Below are positions 43,361 through 52,691 of a DNA stretch of 64,000 bases, piece after piece (positions within the stretch are counted from its first letter, which is position 1; the number at the start of each line of letters is the position of its first letter). The notes under the pieces are model-generated. The model made no database searches. It saw only the letters and a program-made list of their open reading frames with translations, and was not told where the DNA came from. The position numbers and the translations under genes are program-made. This stretch comes from Wolbachia pipientis (GTDB lineage Bacteria; Pseudomonadota; Alphaproteobacteria; Rickettsiales; Anaplasmataceae), in contig NZ_JAUCRB010000001.1 of assembly GCF_030373985.1 (NCBI RefSeq), positions 248,001 through 312,000 of the forward strand, in the 5' to 3' direction.

Positions 43361-44848
43361 TTATTTCTTCAATCTTATTGAAGTAAAAAACTGATTTCCA
43401 TTGCGGTAAATAAGCAACATTATTGAATCTTTACCTTTTTTCTTTACTGCTAAATTAACTTGTTTTTGAAAATCATCAGTGTTTTCTATATCAACTTCGT
43501 CTAGTTGGATGATGATGTCTCCTTTTTTAATGCCACGCAGTGTAGCATTACTGTTAATATCTACGTTGGTAACTATTACACCTTTTGTAGGTGCGTCGTT
43601 TTGAATTTCTTTTGATTCTTTCGGCAGATTTGAAACAGTTAGACCAGTTATATAATCAGATGTTGATTTGTTTTTTTCTTGGCTACTATCTTGGTTGTCG
43701 ATTGCAGATTCTGCAATGATGACCTTAATGTTAACTTCTTTGCCTTTTCTAAGTAATTTAATTTGTACTTTTTTCTCAGGCTCAGTTCTTGAAACCATTT
43801 GAAGTAATTGTGTCATTCTATCGATTTTTTTACCATCAAACTCTAATAATATATCACCTACTTTAATACCACCTTTTTCTGCGGGACTGTTCTTTACTAT
43901 GTCTGCGACCAATGCACCTCTTGTATCTTTTAAGCCTAAAGACTCAGCAAATTCTCTTGTTATAGACTGGGCTTGCACGCCAAGCCAACCATGTTTTATT
44001 TTTTTACCACTTTTTAATATGTCAATAATTGATACAGCTAGATTAGACGGTATGGCAAAGCCTATACCCACATTACCGCCAGACTCAGATGGGGAATAAA
44101 TAGCGGTATTAATACCTATAACTTTTCCATTTAAATCAAATAATGGCCCTCCGGAGTTGCCTCTATTAATTGCAGCATCAGTTTGGATAAACTCATTCGT
44201 GGTACCAATACTAATATCCCTTGACCTTGCAGATATAATTCCTGTACTTACAGAGCCACCCAAACCAAATGGGTTGCCTATTGCCATAACCGTATCGCCA
44301 ACCCTTGCTTTATCAGAATCACCAAATGTTACAAAAGAAAGATCTTTGTCAGCTTTGATCTTAAGCACGGCAAGATCAGTTTTTGCGTCATAGCCCAAGA
44401 CTTCTGCTTTGAAATAAGTGTTATCGTTCATAGTGACTGTAATATCTTGGGCGTTTTTAATAACATGATGATTAGTTACTATAGTTCCACTTTTATCTAT
44501 AATAAACCCAGACCCAAGCAGTATCACCTCTCTGTTAATACTAGGACTCCTGTCCATAAAAAACTGATCAAAGTGCTCAAAAAACTCTCTAAAACCATCA
44601 AAAAAGTCATTTCGTGGTATAGGTGAAACTCTAGTTCTGTTGCTATTTTCTTGCTTAATAATTTGCTCACTAGAAATATTTACAACTGCAGGGATGAGTT
44701 CTTCAACTAGGTCAGCAAGACCATGATTAGAATTGCATGTGGGAGTACTAGTATCTGCAGCCTTTTTTGTACCCCAGTCAAACATATTGGCATACAAAGA
44801 AAATGAAATCAAAAAACATGCAAATATAGATAAAACCTTGCTTTTCAT
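43361..44848 (-). CDS. htrA: Do-family serine endoprotease (DegP/HtrA)
   Basis: HtrA is a periplasmic protease/chaperone that clears misfolded envelope proteins. The 495-residue protein has a signal peptide (residues 1-20), a trypsin-like domain with His128 (VTNHHVI), Asp158 (AKTDLAVLKI) and Ser232 (INRGNSGGPLFD), and two PDZ domains (from about 275 and 390; the first has the carboxylate-loop-like GWLGV, the second IKKGDIIIQLDEV). It lies 3 bp after hflC on the same strand and forms the end of the hflK-hflC-htrA operon, a usual arrangement in alphaproteobacteria. Confidence 0.97.
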   Translation of the reverse strand: MKSKVLSIFACFLISFSLYANMFDWGTKKAADTSTPTCNSNHGLADLVEELIPAVVNISSEQIIKQENSNRTRVSPIPRNDFFDGFREFFEHFDQFFMDRSPSINREVILLGSGFIIDKSGTIVTNHHVIKNAQDITVTMNDNTYFKAEVLGYDAKTDLAVLKIKADKDLSFVTFGDSDKARVGDTVMAIGNPFGLGGSVSTGIISARSRDISIGTTNEFIQTDAAINRGNSGGPLFDLNGKVIGINTAIYSPSESGGNVGIGFAIPSNLAVSIIDILKSGKKIKHGWLGVQAQSITREFAESLGLKDTRGALVADIVKNSPAEKGGIKVGDILLEFDGKKIDRMTQLLQMVSRTEPEKKVQIKLLRKGKEVNIKVIIAESAIDNQDSSQEKNKSTSDYITGLTVSNLPKESKEIQNDAPTKGVIVTNVDINSNATLRGIKKGDIIIQLDEVDIENTDDFQKQVNLAVKKKGKDSIMLLIYRNGNQFFTSIRLKK

Positions 44849-44851
44849 AAG

Positions 44852-45724
44852 CTATTTCCATCCCTTATTCATAATATTCAAGAAACTATTATTTGGTGAA
44901 AGTATAAATTTGGTGTTATTTCCAGCGAACGATTTACTGTAAGCGCTCATAGAGCGATAAAAATTAAAAAACTCTTTATCAACCTTAAACGCCTCGTTAT
45001 AAATTCTGGTTGCTTCAGCATAACCACGGCCTCTTATTTCATAGGCTTCCTTTACTGCACTAGCAATGATTTCCCTTTTTAGTTTATCAGCTTTTGATCT
45101 AATTTCCTGCCCTACTTGCTCTCCTTCTGCTCTGATTTCCTTTGCTTCTTTTTCTCTTTCAGTTTGCATACGGAGGAATATTGCAGAACTATTTTCTTCT
45201 GGTAAGTCTGCTCTCTTAATCCTTACATCTATTATTTCTATACCAAATTTTCCAGCTTCAGAGTAAACTCCACGTTGGATTAATTGCATGACTTCTGACC
45301 TTTTTTCATTCAATAAACTAATTAATGAAAATCTTCCTATATTTTCTCTTATGTGAGCTTCCATGATTGGATATAGTCTTCTCACTAACCTTGATTCATT
45401 TCTCACAGTTTGGTAAAAAGTGACAGGATCGATTATTTTATATTTTGCATAGGCATCTACTATGATACGTTTTTGATCTGCAGTTATCACTTCTCTTGGA
45501 GTTTTATCAGGACTTAAATCTAAAACTCTCTTATCAAGAAATTCTACGTTATTTATAAATGGCAACTTAAAATATAAACCGCTTTTCCTAATATCTCTTA
45601 CGACTTTACCCAATTGTATGACTATTGCTTGCTTTGTTTCTTGCACAACAAATATTGAGCTAGATAGAACGATCAACAGAATAGCAAATACAGAAGCAAA
45701 CGCAATTTTAATATTACTATACAT
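44852..45724 (-). CDS. hflC: HflC, modulator of the FtsH protease
   Basis: HflC is a membrane-anchored SPFH-domain protein that with HflK forms a cage around FtsH and regulates membrane protein turnover. The 290-residue protein starts with one membrane helix (residues 5-27, IAFASVFAILLIVLSSSIFV). The band-7 domain begins VVQETKQAIVIQLGKVVR. A charged coiled-coil stretch (RMQTEREKEAKEIRAEGEQ) and a short tail follow. It is 2 bp from the hflK stop. Confidence 0.96.
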   Translation of the reverse strand: MYSNIKIAFASVFAILLIVLSSSIFVVQETKQAIVIQLGKVVRDIRKSGLYFKLPFINNVEFLDKRVLDLSPDKTPREVITADQKRIIVDAYAKYKIIDPVTFYQTVRNESRLVRRLYPIMEAHIRENIGRFSLISLLNEKRSEVMQLIQRGVYSEAGKFGIEIIDVRIKRADLPEENSSAIFLRMQTEREKEAKEIRAEGEQVGQEIRSKADKLKREIIASAVKEAYEIRGRGYAEATRIYNEAFKVDKEFFNFYRSMSAYSKSFAGNNTKFILSPNNSFLNIMNKGWK

Positions 45725-45726
45725 GA

Positions 45727-46764
45727 CTATTTCTCCAAATTTGTAAGAGGTAGATAAGAAAACATACCTTTCAGGTCATCAGTTACAACAACTTTATCTA
45801 CTTTATTAAGAATATTTTCCATAGTTTCAAGATAAAGACGATTCTTGACGAGAGAAGGATTTTGCTTGTATTCTTCATAGAGGGACAAAAAGCGATTTGC
45901 ATTACCTTTTGCTTCATTTGTTATTTCATTTTCATATGCCTCTGCATCTAGTTTTATCTTTATTGCCTCACCTCTTGCTCGAGGTATAATATCATTGCTA
46001 TAAGCATATGCTTCGTTTATGGTACGCTCTTTATCTGCGCGAGCACTTTGTACATCTCTAAATGAACTAATTACTTTTTCTGGTGGGTCTATTTTTTTCA
46101 TTTGGACAGATAGAATTTCTATGCCCATTTGGTATCCATCAAGAATCTGTTGCAGTAAAGTTCTAGTGTCTCTGGAAATTTCAGCTCTGCCTTGACCTTC
46201 GAGTCCAAAAGAGATCGTGTTTTTACCTATTATCTCCCTCATGGCACTCTCGGCAGCATTTTTGACACTAAAGCCAGGTTTATAATCTCGCACTTTGAAT
46301 AAGTAATCTTTAGCATCTCTAACGCGCCATTGGACCTCAAAATTAACATTAACTATGTTCTCATCTCCAGTAAGCATCACACCTTCACCGCGATCTGTAT
46401 CTTGCCCATAGGAGCTACTTACCCCAATTTCTTCACGATTTACTTCTTTAACATTCACTTTAAAAACCTTACCAATAGGGTAGGGGAAGTGATAGCGCAA
46501 ACCAGGTGTTTCTGTGTTAGAATATTTGCCAAAAGTAAGTTCTATACCTTCCTCACTCGGATGGACAATATAGAAGCCAGTACAAGCATAGATGAACAAA
46601 ATAATAAAAATGATTAAATAAGGTTTTTTGCCGCTATTTCTTGTTAAACCAGTGAAGAAATACCTTACCTCAGATATAACTTTACTTAAAATATCTTCAT
46701 TATTAGGAGCTTTATTCCTTATTGGTTTCTTGCCCAGATTCCAAGGATTATTCTCATCAAGCAT
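45727..46764 (-). CDS. hflK: HflK, modulator of the FtsH protease
   Basis: HflK is the partner of HflC in the FtsH regulatory cage. The 345-residue protein has the family N-terminus rich in Asn/Pro (ENNPWNLGKKP), one membrane helix at about residues 47-65 (PYLIIFIILFIYACTGFYIV), an SPFH domain starting HPSEEGIELTFGKYS, and a C-terminal helical arm (NEAYAYSNDIIPRARGEA). It lies in front of hflC with a 2-bp gap. A 70-codon gene with one membrane helix precedes it by 83 bp. Confidence 0.96.
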   Translation of the reverse strand: MLDENNPWNLGKKPIRNKAPNNEDILSKVISEVRYFFTGLTRNSGKKPYLIIFIILFIYACTGFYIVHPSEEGIELTFGKYSNTETPGLRYHFPYPIGKVFKVNVKEVNREEIGVSSSYGQDTDRGEGVMLTGDENIVNVNFEVQWRVRDAKDYLFKVRDYKPGFSVKNAAESAMREIIGKNTISFGLEGQGRAEISRDTRTLLQQILDGYQMGIEILSVQMKKIDPPEKVISSFRDVQSARADKERTINEAYAYSNDIIPRARGEAIKIKLDAEAYENEITNEAKGNANRFLSLYEEYKQNPSLVKNRLYLETMENILNKVDKVVVTDDLKGMFSYLPLTNLEK

Positions 46765-46847
46765 AATGATTAATTCTATAATTAATGCGCTAATATTACT
46801 TCATTTAGTAGGAAAATGCAAATACAAATTACTATTTTATTTACGAG

Positions 46848-47060
46848 TTAATTGTTAAGATGGAAGACATGCTCATACACTTCCTTTTCTCTATGTAGTA
46901 TTGTTGACTCTATGGAATTCTCTGGCTTTTTTTTAAATTCTTTGTTGTCGTTTTTTAGGTGCACTACGTTTTCATGCAGGTAAGAATAGTGATAAGATAA
47001 CAAAACTATTGTTAAAACTGCAATGATTAAGAGAAGGAGTGCCCTTTTTGTACATCTCAT
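46848..47060 (-). CDS. Small single-pass membrane protein upstream of hflK
   Basis: The 70-residue protein has one strong N-terminal hydrophobic helix (ALLLLIIAVLTIVLLSYHY, about residues 7-25) preceded by basic residues, then a charged outer tail. The topology is probably N-in. It is not recognised, but its position directly before hflK-hflC-htrA on the same strand suggests co-transcription. It could be a bitopic accessory to that operon or a divisome-like small protein; neither is shown. Confidence 0.5.
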   Translation of the reverse strand: MRCTKRALLLLIIAVLTIVLLSYHYSYLHENVVHLKNDNKEFKKKPENSIESTILHREKEVYEHVFHLNN

Positions 47061-47206
47061 AAATTAGCTAAAGAGCCTTTAACCTAATTCTCCACGCTTT
47101 CAAAAAACACGTCAAGCAAAATTATTCGAAAATGAATGAACGTTGATAGTCATGTTAACACTAACTTAAGAAATGAAAATGTACAATACAATATATTTAA
47201 TTAATA

Positions 47207-48619
47207 GTGAGGTTTAAAATGTTAACAAATACAGATTCAAGTCCTAAACAAAGTTCTACTTTTGTTAAAACTTTGCAGGGTAAACTTAAAGATATAAAAA
47301 ATTTCTCTAACTGGTCTGAGAAAGAGCAAATGGTTGCAGTAAGTGTAGCGGGTACGATATTTGGTGCAGCATTTCCATTTTTGGTGATTCTTTTTCCAGC
47401 TGCAGCAACAGGTGCAGTAGTTGCCCTTACTCTATTTTTTGCTTTTGAGGCAGTGAAATATACATTCAAAGGGCTCAAATGGTCAGCAGAAAAAACAGTT
47501 GAAGGGGCAAGATATACTGCAGGCAAAATTAGAGATAGTTATGAATATTCAGTAGATTCACTGAAAAAAGGTGCTGACTTTGTAAGTGAAAAAGCAAAGG
47601 AAAAAACAAGCGGTATACTTAGTACAGCAGCAAATAAGTTATATAGGGCAGCTGGTAAGGAAAATTATTTAGATAAGATCAAAAGATTTACTCCAGAGGA
47701 GCTTAAGAAAATTGATGAAATAAGAAACGATATGAAAGAAATTTTTGCTGACAAAGGAAATAATTCTGGGTTAGTAGAAGATATACTTTCTGAAATATCG
47801 TCAAAAATTGATTCAAAAATGGCAGAAGAAGCAAAATCTGGATGTGTAGAGTATGCTTCTAAGTGGAAAATACAGAAAAAATTCGTTAACAATTTAAATA
47901 AGAAAAGTTTGCATAGCTTGTTAACACAAAGGTCATTGCCTGATGGTAGTTATTTCATCGACAGTATTTTCTCTGAACATTATGATGAAATTAAGGAAGT
48001 TATTGCAAAATGCAAAGAAAATCACGCTCTCAAAGGAGAGCTTAAAATGCGTTGTAACATGTTTGGGGCAGGTGATACAAAATCTAGTAGGTCTTTATTC
48101 TCTCCGCAAAGCTCCGAAAGCAGCTTATCAGGAAGCGGTTCATCACTGAATTGTAACAGTACTGATAGTAGTACAGCTGGATTGTTAGGTACTGAGGAGA
48201 ATAAAGAAGTAAAAACAACTACTTCACTTTGGAATAAATCGTTATCACTTTTCAAAGTTGGCAAGAAGTCCGAAAAAACTTCTGAAGTTAAATATCAAAC
48301 TTTTGAATCAGACACAGTGCCACCTGCAACAGTAAATCCTAACCATCTTAGAGGAAGTAATTTATATAGTAGCTTAAGTAGTGGTTCTTCTCAGCTTAAG
48401 GAAATTGCTCCACCACAGGTAACTAAAAGTCTATCTTTTGATAGTGCAGTAGGCTTATCTAGTCCTTCTACACCAAATGAACAAGATCCTATTCTAAAAG
48501 AATTGGATAGAGGGCTTGATGAGGCTCTTAATAATCTAGAGCATGAGATACCACAACTGCTTTCTTCAGTAATAACTGAACCTGGAGCTACACAAACAAC
48601 TGTGAGAATTATAGAGTAA
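47207..48619 (+). CDS. Hypothetical protein with membrane segment and Ser-rich tail
   Basis: The 470-residue protein is not recognised. A hydrophobic stretch at about residues 38-76 (VAVSVAGTIFGAAFPFLVIL, then PAAATGAVVALTLFFAFEAV) could form a membrane hairpin. Residues about 85-150 contain repeat-like amphipathic helices with K-x-x-A spacing (VEGARYTAGKIRDSYEYSVD). The C-terminal 200 residues are Ser-rich and probably disordered. A start at ATG 47219 (MLTNTDSS) is the clear translation start seen in the sequence; 47207 is an upstream in-frame alternative. It ends with a strong terminator at 48642-48675. A host-targeted role is conceivable but unsupported. Confidence 0.7.
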   Translation: MRFKMLTNTDSSPKQSSTFVKTLQGKLKDIKNFSNWSEKEQMVAVSVAGTIFGAAFPFLVILFPAAATGAVVALTLFFAFEAVKYTFKGLKWSAEKTVEGARYTAGKIRDSYEYSVDSLKKGADFVSEKAKEKTSGILSTAANKLYRAAGKENYLDKIKRFTPEELKKIDEIRNDMKEIFADKGNNSGLVEDILSEISSKIDSKMAEEAKSGCVEYASKWKIQKKFVNNLNKKSLHSLLTQRSLPDGSYFIDSIFSEHYDEIKEVIAKCKENHALKGELKMRCNMFGAGDTKSSRSLFSPQSSESSLSGSGSSLNCNSTDSSTAGLLGTEENKEVKTTTSLWNKSLSLFKVGKKSEKTSEVKYQTFESDTVPPATVNPNHLRGSNLYSSLSSGSSQLKEIAPPQVTKSLSFDSAVGLSSPSTPNEQDPILKELDRGLDEALNNLEHEIPQLLSSVITEPGATQTTVRIIE

Positions 48620-48641
48620 ACAAAACTACTCACTTTCTCCA

Positions 48642-48675
48642 AAAGGACGTTACTCAATGAGTAACGTCCTTTTTT
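48642..48675 (+). terminator. Rho-independent terminator
   Basis: A perfect 14-bp stem, AAAGGACGTTACTC (48642-48655) with GAGTAACGTCCTTT (48659-48672), has a 3-base loop AAT and is followed by a run of T. It lies 23 bp after the stop of the 470-codon gene. It is the best intrinsic terminator in the window. Confidence 0.9.
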
Positions 48676-48704
48676 GTTTTAAACTATGATAGAAAAATCC
48701 TAGA

Positions 48705-48725
48705 TTCTGGCGTCACGCGCTGGAA
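48705..48725. repeat. Short palindromic repeat, copy 2
   Basis: The core gcgtcacgcgctggaa (48710-48725) is identical to copy 1 at 37241-37256. The left arm (ctgg) is one base off a full palindrome. It lies between the 470-codon gene's terminator and cutA. Confidence 0.65.
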
Positions 48726-48814
48726 CGACAAGGTTCCGAAAAAAGTCTCATCTATTTTCTCTTGATGAATAAATCTTAGTGGAGTATAGTAGCAGTACGC
48801 TTATGTGGATTCTA

Positions 48815-49150
48815 ATGAGTGGTTTAGTTTTAGTTTATACAACTTTTTCAAATTTAAAGGAAGCTAAAGCTATTTCTGAAGAATTGTTAAGCGAAAAATT
48901 AATTGTATGCGTAAATATATTTCCTGAGGTAAATTCTCTGTATTTATGGGAAGGTGAAATTAATAATAGTTGTGAAGTAGCTGCAATCATGAAAAGCAGA
49001 AACGATCAAGTTGATAAAATTATAGAAAAAATCGAGGCAACGCATTCTTATGATCAGCCAGCTATTGTGGTAGTACCCATGGAAAAAGCAAATGAATCTT
49101 TTACTAATTGGGTTAATAGTGTTGTTGATGTGAATAGTATTGGGGTGTAG
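48815..49150 (+). CDS. cutA: Divalent-cation tolerance protein CutA
   Basis: CutA is a small trimeric ferredoxin-fold protein linked to tolerance of copper and other divalent metals. The sequence LVYTTFSNLKEAKAISEELL, then ACVNIFPEV-like VCVNIFPEV, LYLWEGEIN and the C-terminal EATHSYDQPAIVVVP fit the family. The family start is best met by ATG 48815 (MSGLVLVYTTF); an in-frame GTG at 48779 would add 12 residues. The stop codon TAG at 49148-49150 lies inside the tRNA-Gln gene, an overlap of 10 bases. Confidence 0.9.
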   Translation: MSGLVLVYTTFSNLKEAKAISEELLSEKLIVCVNIFPEVNSLYLWEGEINNSCEVAAIMKSRNDQVDKIIEKIEATHSYDQPAIVVVPMEKANESFTNWVNSVVDVNSIGV

Positions 49151-49215
49151 CCAAGTGGTAAGGCAGCGGTTTTTGATACCGCCACCCGAAGGTTCGAGTC
49201 CTTCCACCCCAGCCA
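49141..49215 (+). tRNA. tRNA-Gln (anticodon TTG)
   Basis: The acceptor stem pairs TGGGGTG (49141-49147) with CACCCCA (49205-49211). The D arm is AGCC/GGCA-like, the anticodon stem GCGGT/ACCGC flanks TTTTGAT (anticodon TTG), and the T arm contains TTCGAGT. The discriminator is G49212 and CCA (49213-49215) is encoded. The 5' end overlaps the last ten bases of cutA, so processing of a common transcript would cut inside the cutA stop region. Confidence 0.95.
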
Positions 49216-49233
49216 TATTGAGTAAGGTGTAAA

Positions 49234-49824
49234 ATGATATCACTTTTCTATAAATTAAGGTTATTTAATTATATACTAGGCAGCTTAAAGGATATAGCTC
49301 TAAAACTATTTCTTTTCACAGTGTATCTTTATACATCTAGCATTATGCTCATGTTTCTCAGCAATGGTTTTTGGTATGCTGTAGAATGTGGCTCTTTCAA
49401 AAATGCATTTTACCATTTGTTTCAATATTGCAAGTGGTATTATGATAACAGAGATGATCTCGGTTATGGAATTTCTGTTCGAATGTTAGTAGCATTCCTT
49501 GCTCCGCATTTTCTCTATAAATTATTTCTTAGCAAAGGCTGGAAGTCTTTTTTAAAGGAAAGAATAATACAGTTACTCAGGTTCATAATCACAGGCAAAA
49601 AGAGCAGTAAAGTATGTCACAATGGTAAATCAAATGATTATAGTTATAGTAGTAGGAACGGCTATGGCGATGGCAGTTGTTATGGTCACAATGGCGAGCA
49701 TTATGATCAAGATGCAAGACAGAAAGTGGCCATAATAAAGCAGCTGTTAGTTAAAGATATAGAGGAAATTATAGATAAAAGGCTAAATGATATCTTTTTC
49801 AGTGGAAGGAGCAGATCTCATTAA
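49234..49824 (+). CDS. Hypothetical membrane protein, 196 aa
   Basis: The protein is not recognised. Two hydrophobic stretches (about residues 17-45, IALKLFLFTVYLYTSSIMLM, and 84-97, RMLVAFLAPHFLYKLF) suggest two membrane helices. Aromatic residues are unusually common in the loop (YHLFQYCKWYYDNRDD). The C-terminal 80 residues are polar, with Gly/Tyr/Ser-rich runs (YSYSSRNGYGDGSCYG), then a helix. It starts 19 bp after the tRNA-Gln 3' end and overlaps the convergent gene at 49821 by 4 bp. Confidence 0.65.
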   Translation: MISLFYKLRLFNYILGSLKDIALKLFLFTVYLYTSSIMLMFLSNGFWYAVECGSFKNAFYHLFQYCKWYYDNRDDLGYGISVRMLVAFLAPHFLYKLFLSKGWKSFLKERIIQLLRFIITGKKSSKVCHNGKSNDYSYSSRNGYGDGSCYGHNGEHYDQDARQKVAIIKQLLVKDIEEIIDKRLNDIFFSGRSRSH

Positions 49825-50132
49825 GTATGTACAGAGGCCTCATCTGATTTAGTAAAACTTTTTAAAATTGGCTGTATTTTATTTTTTACATATACCGGGC
49901 CACAATCAGCCAGTATACATGTGTACGCGAAATCTCGACTAAACTCTAATAACCAAGAAATTGCTTTGCATTTTTCTACCAAGCTTTCTGTTTTTTTACA
50001 GTTACTTGCTGTATCAATCATTGCCTGCGCTATTACTGATTTCCACAGCATATAATACCTTTGTATATCGTCTGACATACTATTTGTTTCGTAATGGTTG
50101 AAAAATTCTTTGAAATTGAAGTTATTTAACAT
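49821..50132 (-). CDS. Hypothetical soluble protein, 103 aa
   Basis: The protein reads as mostly helical and soluble (MWKSVIAQAMIDTASNCKK-like LWKSVIAQAMIDTASNCKK, LLEFSRDFAYTCILADCG) with five Cys. It is not recognised. It converges on and overlaps the 196-codon gene by 4 bp. The composition resembles conserved Wolbachia small proteins that appear near phage-derived DNA, and decayed phage DNA starts just beyond it. This link is circumstantial. Confidence 0.5.
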   Translation of the reverse strand: MLNNFNFKEFFNHYETNSMSDDIQRYYMLWKSVIAQAMIDTASNCKKTESLVEKCKAISWLLEFSRDFAYTCILADCGPVYVKNKIQPILKSFTKSDEASVHT

Positions 50133-50983
50133 AACGTACCTCTTAAGATTGAAAGTTCAGATTTGAAGTAATTTGAGTTTATAGCTTATATAGCTAGCAA
50201 GGACCGCTTCTATTATTCTATGGCCTTAACCTTTGGTGTATAAGCGTTGCAATTTATAGGTAGTTTTCATAGCAGATGGTGTCATTCCAACGCTCCTTTG
50301 TTTTCATCTAAATAGCCTTTTATGATGTCATCCTAGTGCATGATACCTCTCTAATTGCAACTAATCTTAAGCATTAAGAAATTTATTATATGAAAAAAAG
50401 GCAAAAGAAACCACGGGTAGCAAGTTTTGGCCCTCTAATACTTTAAACTAACGCTATAATAATTTGCTAACGCTTAATTTAAGTGCGATTTGTCTGAATG
50501 TAGAAAAGATTTAAAAGATGTGCAACCCTAATAATTTGATGTGATCCGCCAAAAAATACTTTAAGTTTTTTACTGATTTTGTTATTGGACCCACGCGGAT
50601 CAAAAAAAATTTAGAGTCATAAAAACCCTTGTTGTTATTATATTCAGTACAATGATGCAAAAAATAATTTCATAGAATTCAGTAGGGTTATTCCTAGAGA
50701 ATCACTAATCTACAGAAGACCAAGTTCCATTAATGCTGTTTCAGCGTATTTGTTCAGGGAAACAGCAGAAAATGATTAAGCAGCAAAATTGTTAAAATAA
50801 AGCTGCCAAATACGGCGTAATGTGGTTAATTTTTTAACACCTTACTCAATTTGAGACAAAAATGGATCACTTAAAGTCCTTTTGTTTATCTCTCAACCAT
50901 TTTTTGCCTCTCCGCTAGGCAGATACTAACTGCTTTACTATTTCAACTATAATAACTAAGTCGACAAATTTTAGGAGAAATAT
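50133..50983. other. Gene-free repeat-bearing spacer
   Basis: No gene is supported. The part at 50390-50630 is repeat copy B. Around 50275-50300 a ggtgtcattcc piece recalls the Wolbachia palindromic-repeat family. The stretch 50640-50980 has only short open frames. It is the left edge of a phage-derived graveyard. Confidence 0.5.
50390..50630. repeat. Dispersed 240-bp repeat, copy B
   Basis: This aligns by eye with copy A at 17020-17262, in the same orientation. From ATG 50390 an 18-codon frame reads MKKRQKKPRVASFGPLIL before TAA. Copy A encodes nearly the same peptide (KRQKKLRIASFDPLIL) but in a frame shifted by the longer run of A. Between the copies the DNA is clearly related but carries many substitutions, so the duplication is old. 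Confidence 0.75.
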
Positions 50984-51600
50984 AATGAAAATATTAAAAA
51001 AATAAGGAAGGCTATTGTCAAAAAATTTAAAAGTTGGAGTGGTACTACTGCTTCAAGAGAAATGGCTATGCAGGACCAGGCATTTCTAATGGTAGGAAAC
51101 TTTCAGCAGGACCAGAAAAATCTTTAGAAGATGTTCCTAACATAGAAACAACCATGAAACAGCAAACTCTTTCTCCTACTGCTACAGCAGATGTAGCCAT
51201 TAATATCGAAACCACCATAGCTGAACTGTGCGAAAATGGTGATATAACAACAATAGAAGATCAAGCTACTTCATCACTGCTCATAGATGAATCGCTAAAC
51301 GCCTCTGATAGCCTCTCTTTAGCTGAAATAAAGTCATGTAATGCTGTAGAAGATAAATAATCAACAAAAATAACGCAGCAAAGGCAAGCAACCTTGGCTA
51401 GTTTTGTTGGTATAGCGTTATTAGTGGCTAGTGTTGCGTTGTACATCCTGAAAATACACGTTATAGCGGTAGTTGGTAGGATTGTTTGGGTTAGCGTGTA
51501 TGAGTTTAGCGTTGTACAGTATTTTAAGGTTTAAGGCCAAATACGAAGTTCGAAAAAGTAGAAAGTGTAGAGCAGCCTGATGTTAACTCTCTTTCCAGCC
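50984..51600 (+). pseudogene. Decayed Wolbachia gene with C-terminal membrane segment
   Basis: From ATG 50984 the pieces read KILKKIRKAIVKKFKSWSG after a one-base shift, then PTATADVAINIETTIAELCE (open frame 51034-51360), a stop at 51358-51360, and, in the same frame, STKITQQRQATLASF and a hydrophobic run FVGIALLVASVALYIL ending at about 51531. So a basic N-terminus, a polar middle and a C-terminal membrane helix survive with at least one frame shift and one stop. Fragments of a paralogue lie at 34630-35045. The function is unknown. Confidence 0.45.
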
Positions 51601-51839
51601 CAACTACGCTTTAATCACCGTTTGATATTACAATTGCGTTTTCGAAACTAATATATTGATATCCTTACCACTATTGATAACAAATAGATATTTAAAAATT
51701 GACTTGACTCTTTAAAAAAGTTATGATTTTGTGCCAATACTATTAAAAAATAGTAATAAATATTTAAAAGTATTCTATTATTAATTAGTGAAGATTTTTT
51801 AACAAAAATAACAATAATCGTAGAGAATCAAGCAGTAAT

Positions 51840-52540
51840 ATATTAGCACGACTACTATTAAAGACTACCAAGTAGCTAAAACAACATTGCGAATTGCTCT
51901 CTAGTGAAAAGAGACAAAACCTTTATGAAGTGGTGGTGAAGGAAAGGCATAGAAACTTAGAAATTAACCATGTGAGAAAGCTGAATGAAATAGCTGCTAT
52001 TATAGAACATTGTAACAAAGATGAAGACAAGAAGGAGGAAAGCGAGTTTATTGATTAAAATGTATAAGGTATTAGTATGATGGGGCACCCTCATCGAAAG
52101 AACTAGCCATGGATATACCACTATGAGCAAGGGGACCATATCACTACAACAAAAAGACTATATGCTATAGCAGAAGCATTATTAGTGAATATAAAAACTC
52201 TACTGCCAAAAATTAGTGAGCTAATAAAAAGAGGCAATGTTGAAGTTGAAAGAAGTGATGAGGATAGAGAAGAAGAAAATGGATTATTAGGCTTAGTGAG
52301 AGAGTTTAACAAAACTGAGGGTGAAGAAATACGTGATAAATTTATTCATTGATTATGTCTGTATCTGAAAAAATACAGATTGGCAAAGAAAAAGATAGAA
52401 AAATGGGGAAAATAGGAGTGGTAAAGAATTTACTAGAGGTAGGCTTCCCAACTCATGTAATCTACCAGGTGACTGGTCTACAGGATCTTAAAATTAACAG
52501 CATGCTTAAAAAAGCATAGGCATCAAATTAGAGAGGCCAT
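51840..52540 (+). pseudogene. Prophage WO helix-turn-helix regulator remnant
   Basis: Frame-shifted pieces match the layout of WO Cro/XRE-type regulators that carry two HTH repeats. They are YHYEQGDHITTTKRLYAIAE, ALLVNIKTLLPKI, a linker with acidic EERDEDREEE-like residues, then LLGLVREFNKTEGEEIRDK, and finally a second HTH-like piece near 52420-52510. Stops near 52080 and 52352 and shifts break the gene. Before it (51600-51840) I see only AT-rich DNA. Pieces at 51890-52056 (VVKERHRNLEINHVRKLNEI) may belong to a neighbouring phage gene. Confidence 0.55.
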
Positions 52541-52691
52541 TACTTAATGTTTAAATAATCATTCCTGCTATTTTCTGACGTGTATGGCTTAATGAATACC
52601 TCCAAAAATTTTGTTTGGAAAGCGCATCAATTTTTTGTTTAATAATTCCAGTTGACTTTATGAATGGACTACTACATATCCTAAAACTTTC

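Noticed and set aside
48944..49243. Minus-strand frame of 99 codons over cutA and tRNA-Gln.
   Set aside because: It is the antisense of cutA and of the tRNA; the peptide includes a typical antisense-tRNA translation (GLEPSGGGIKNR).
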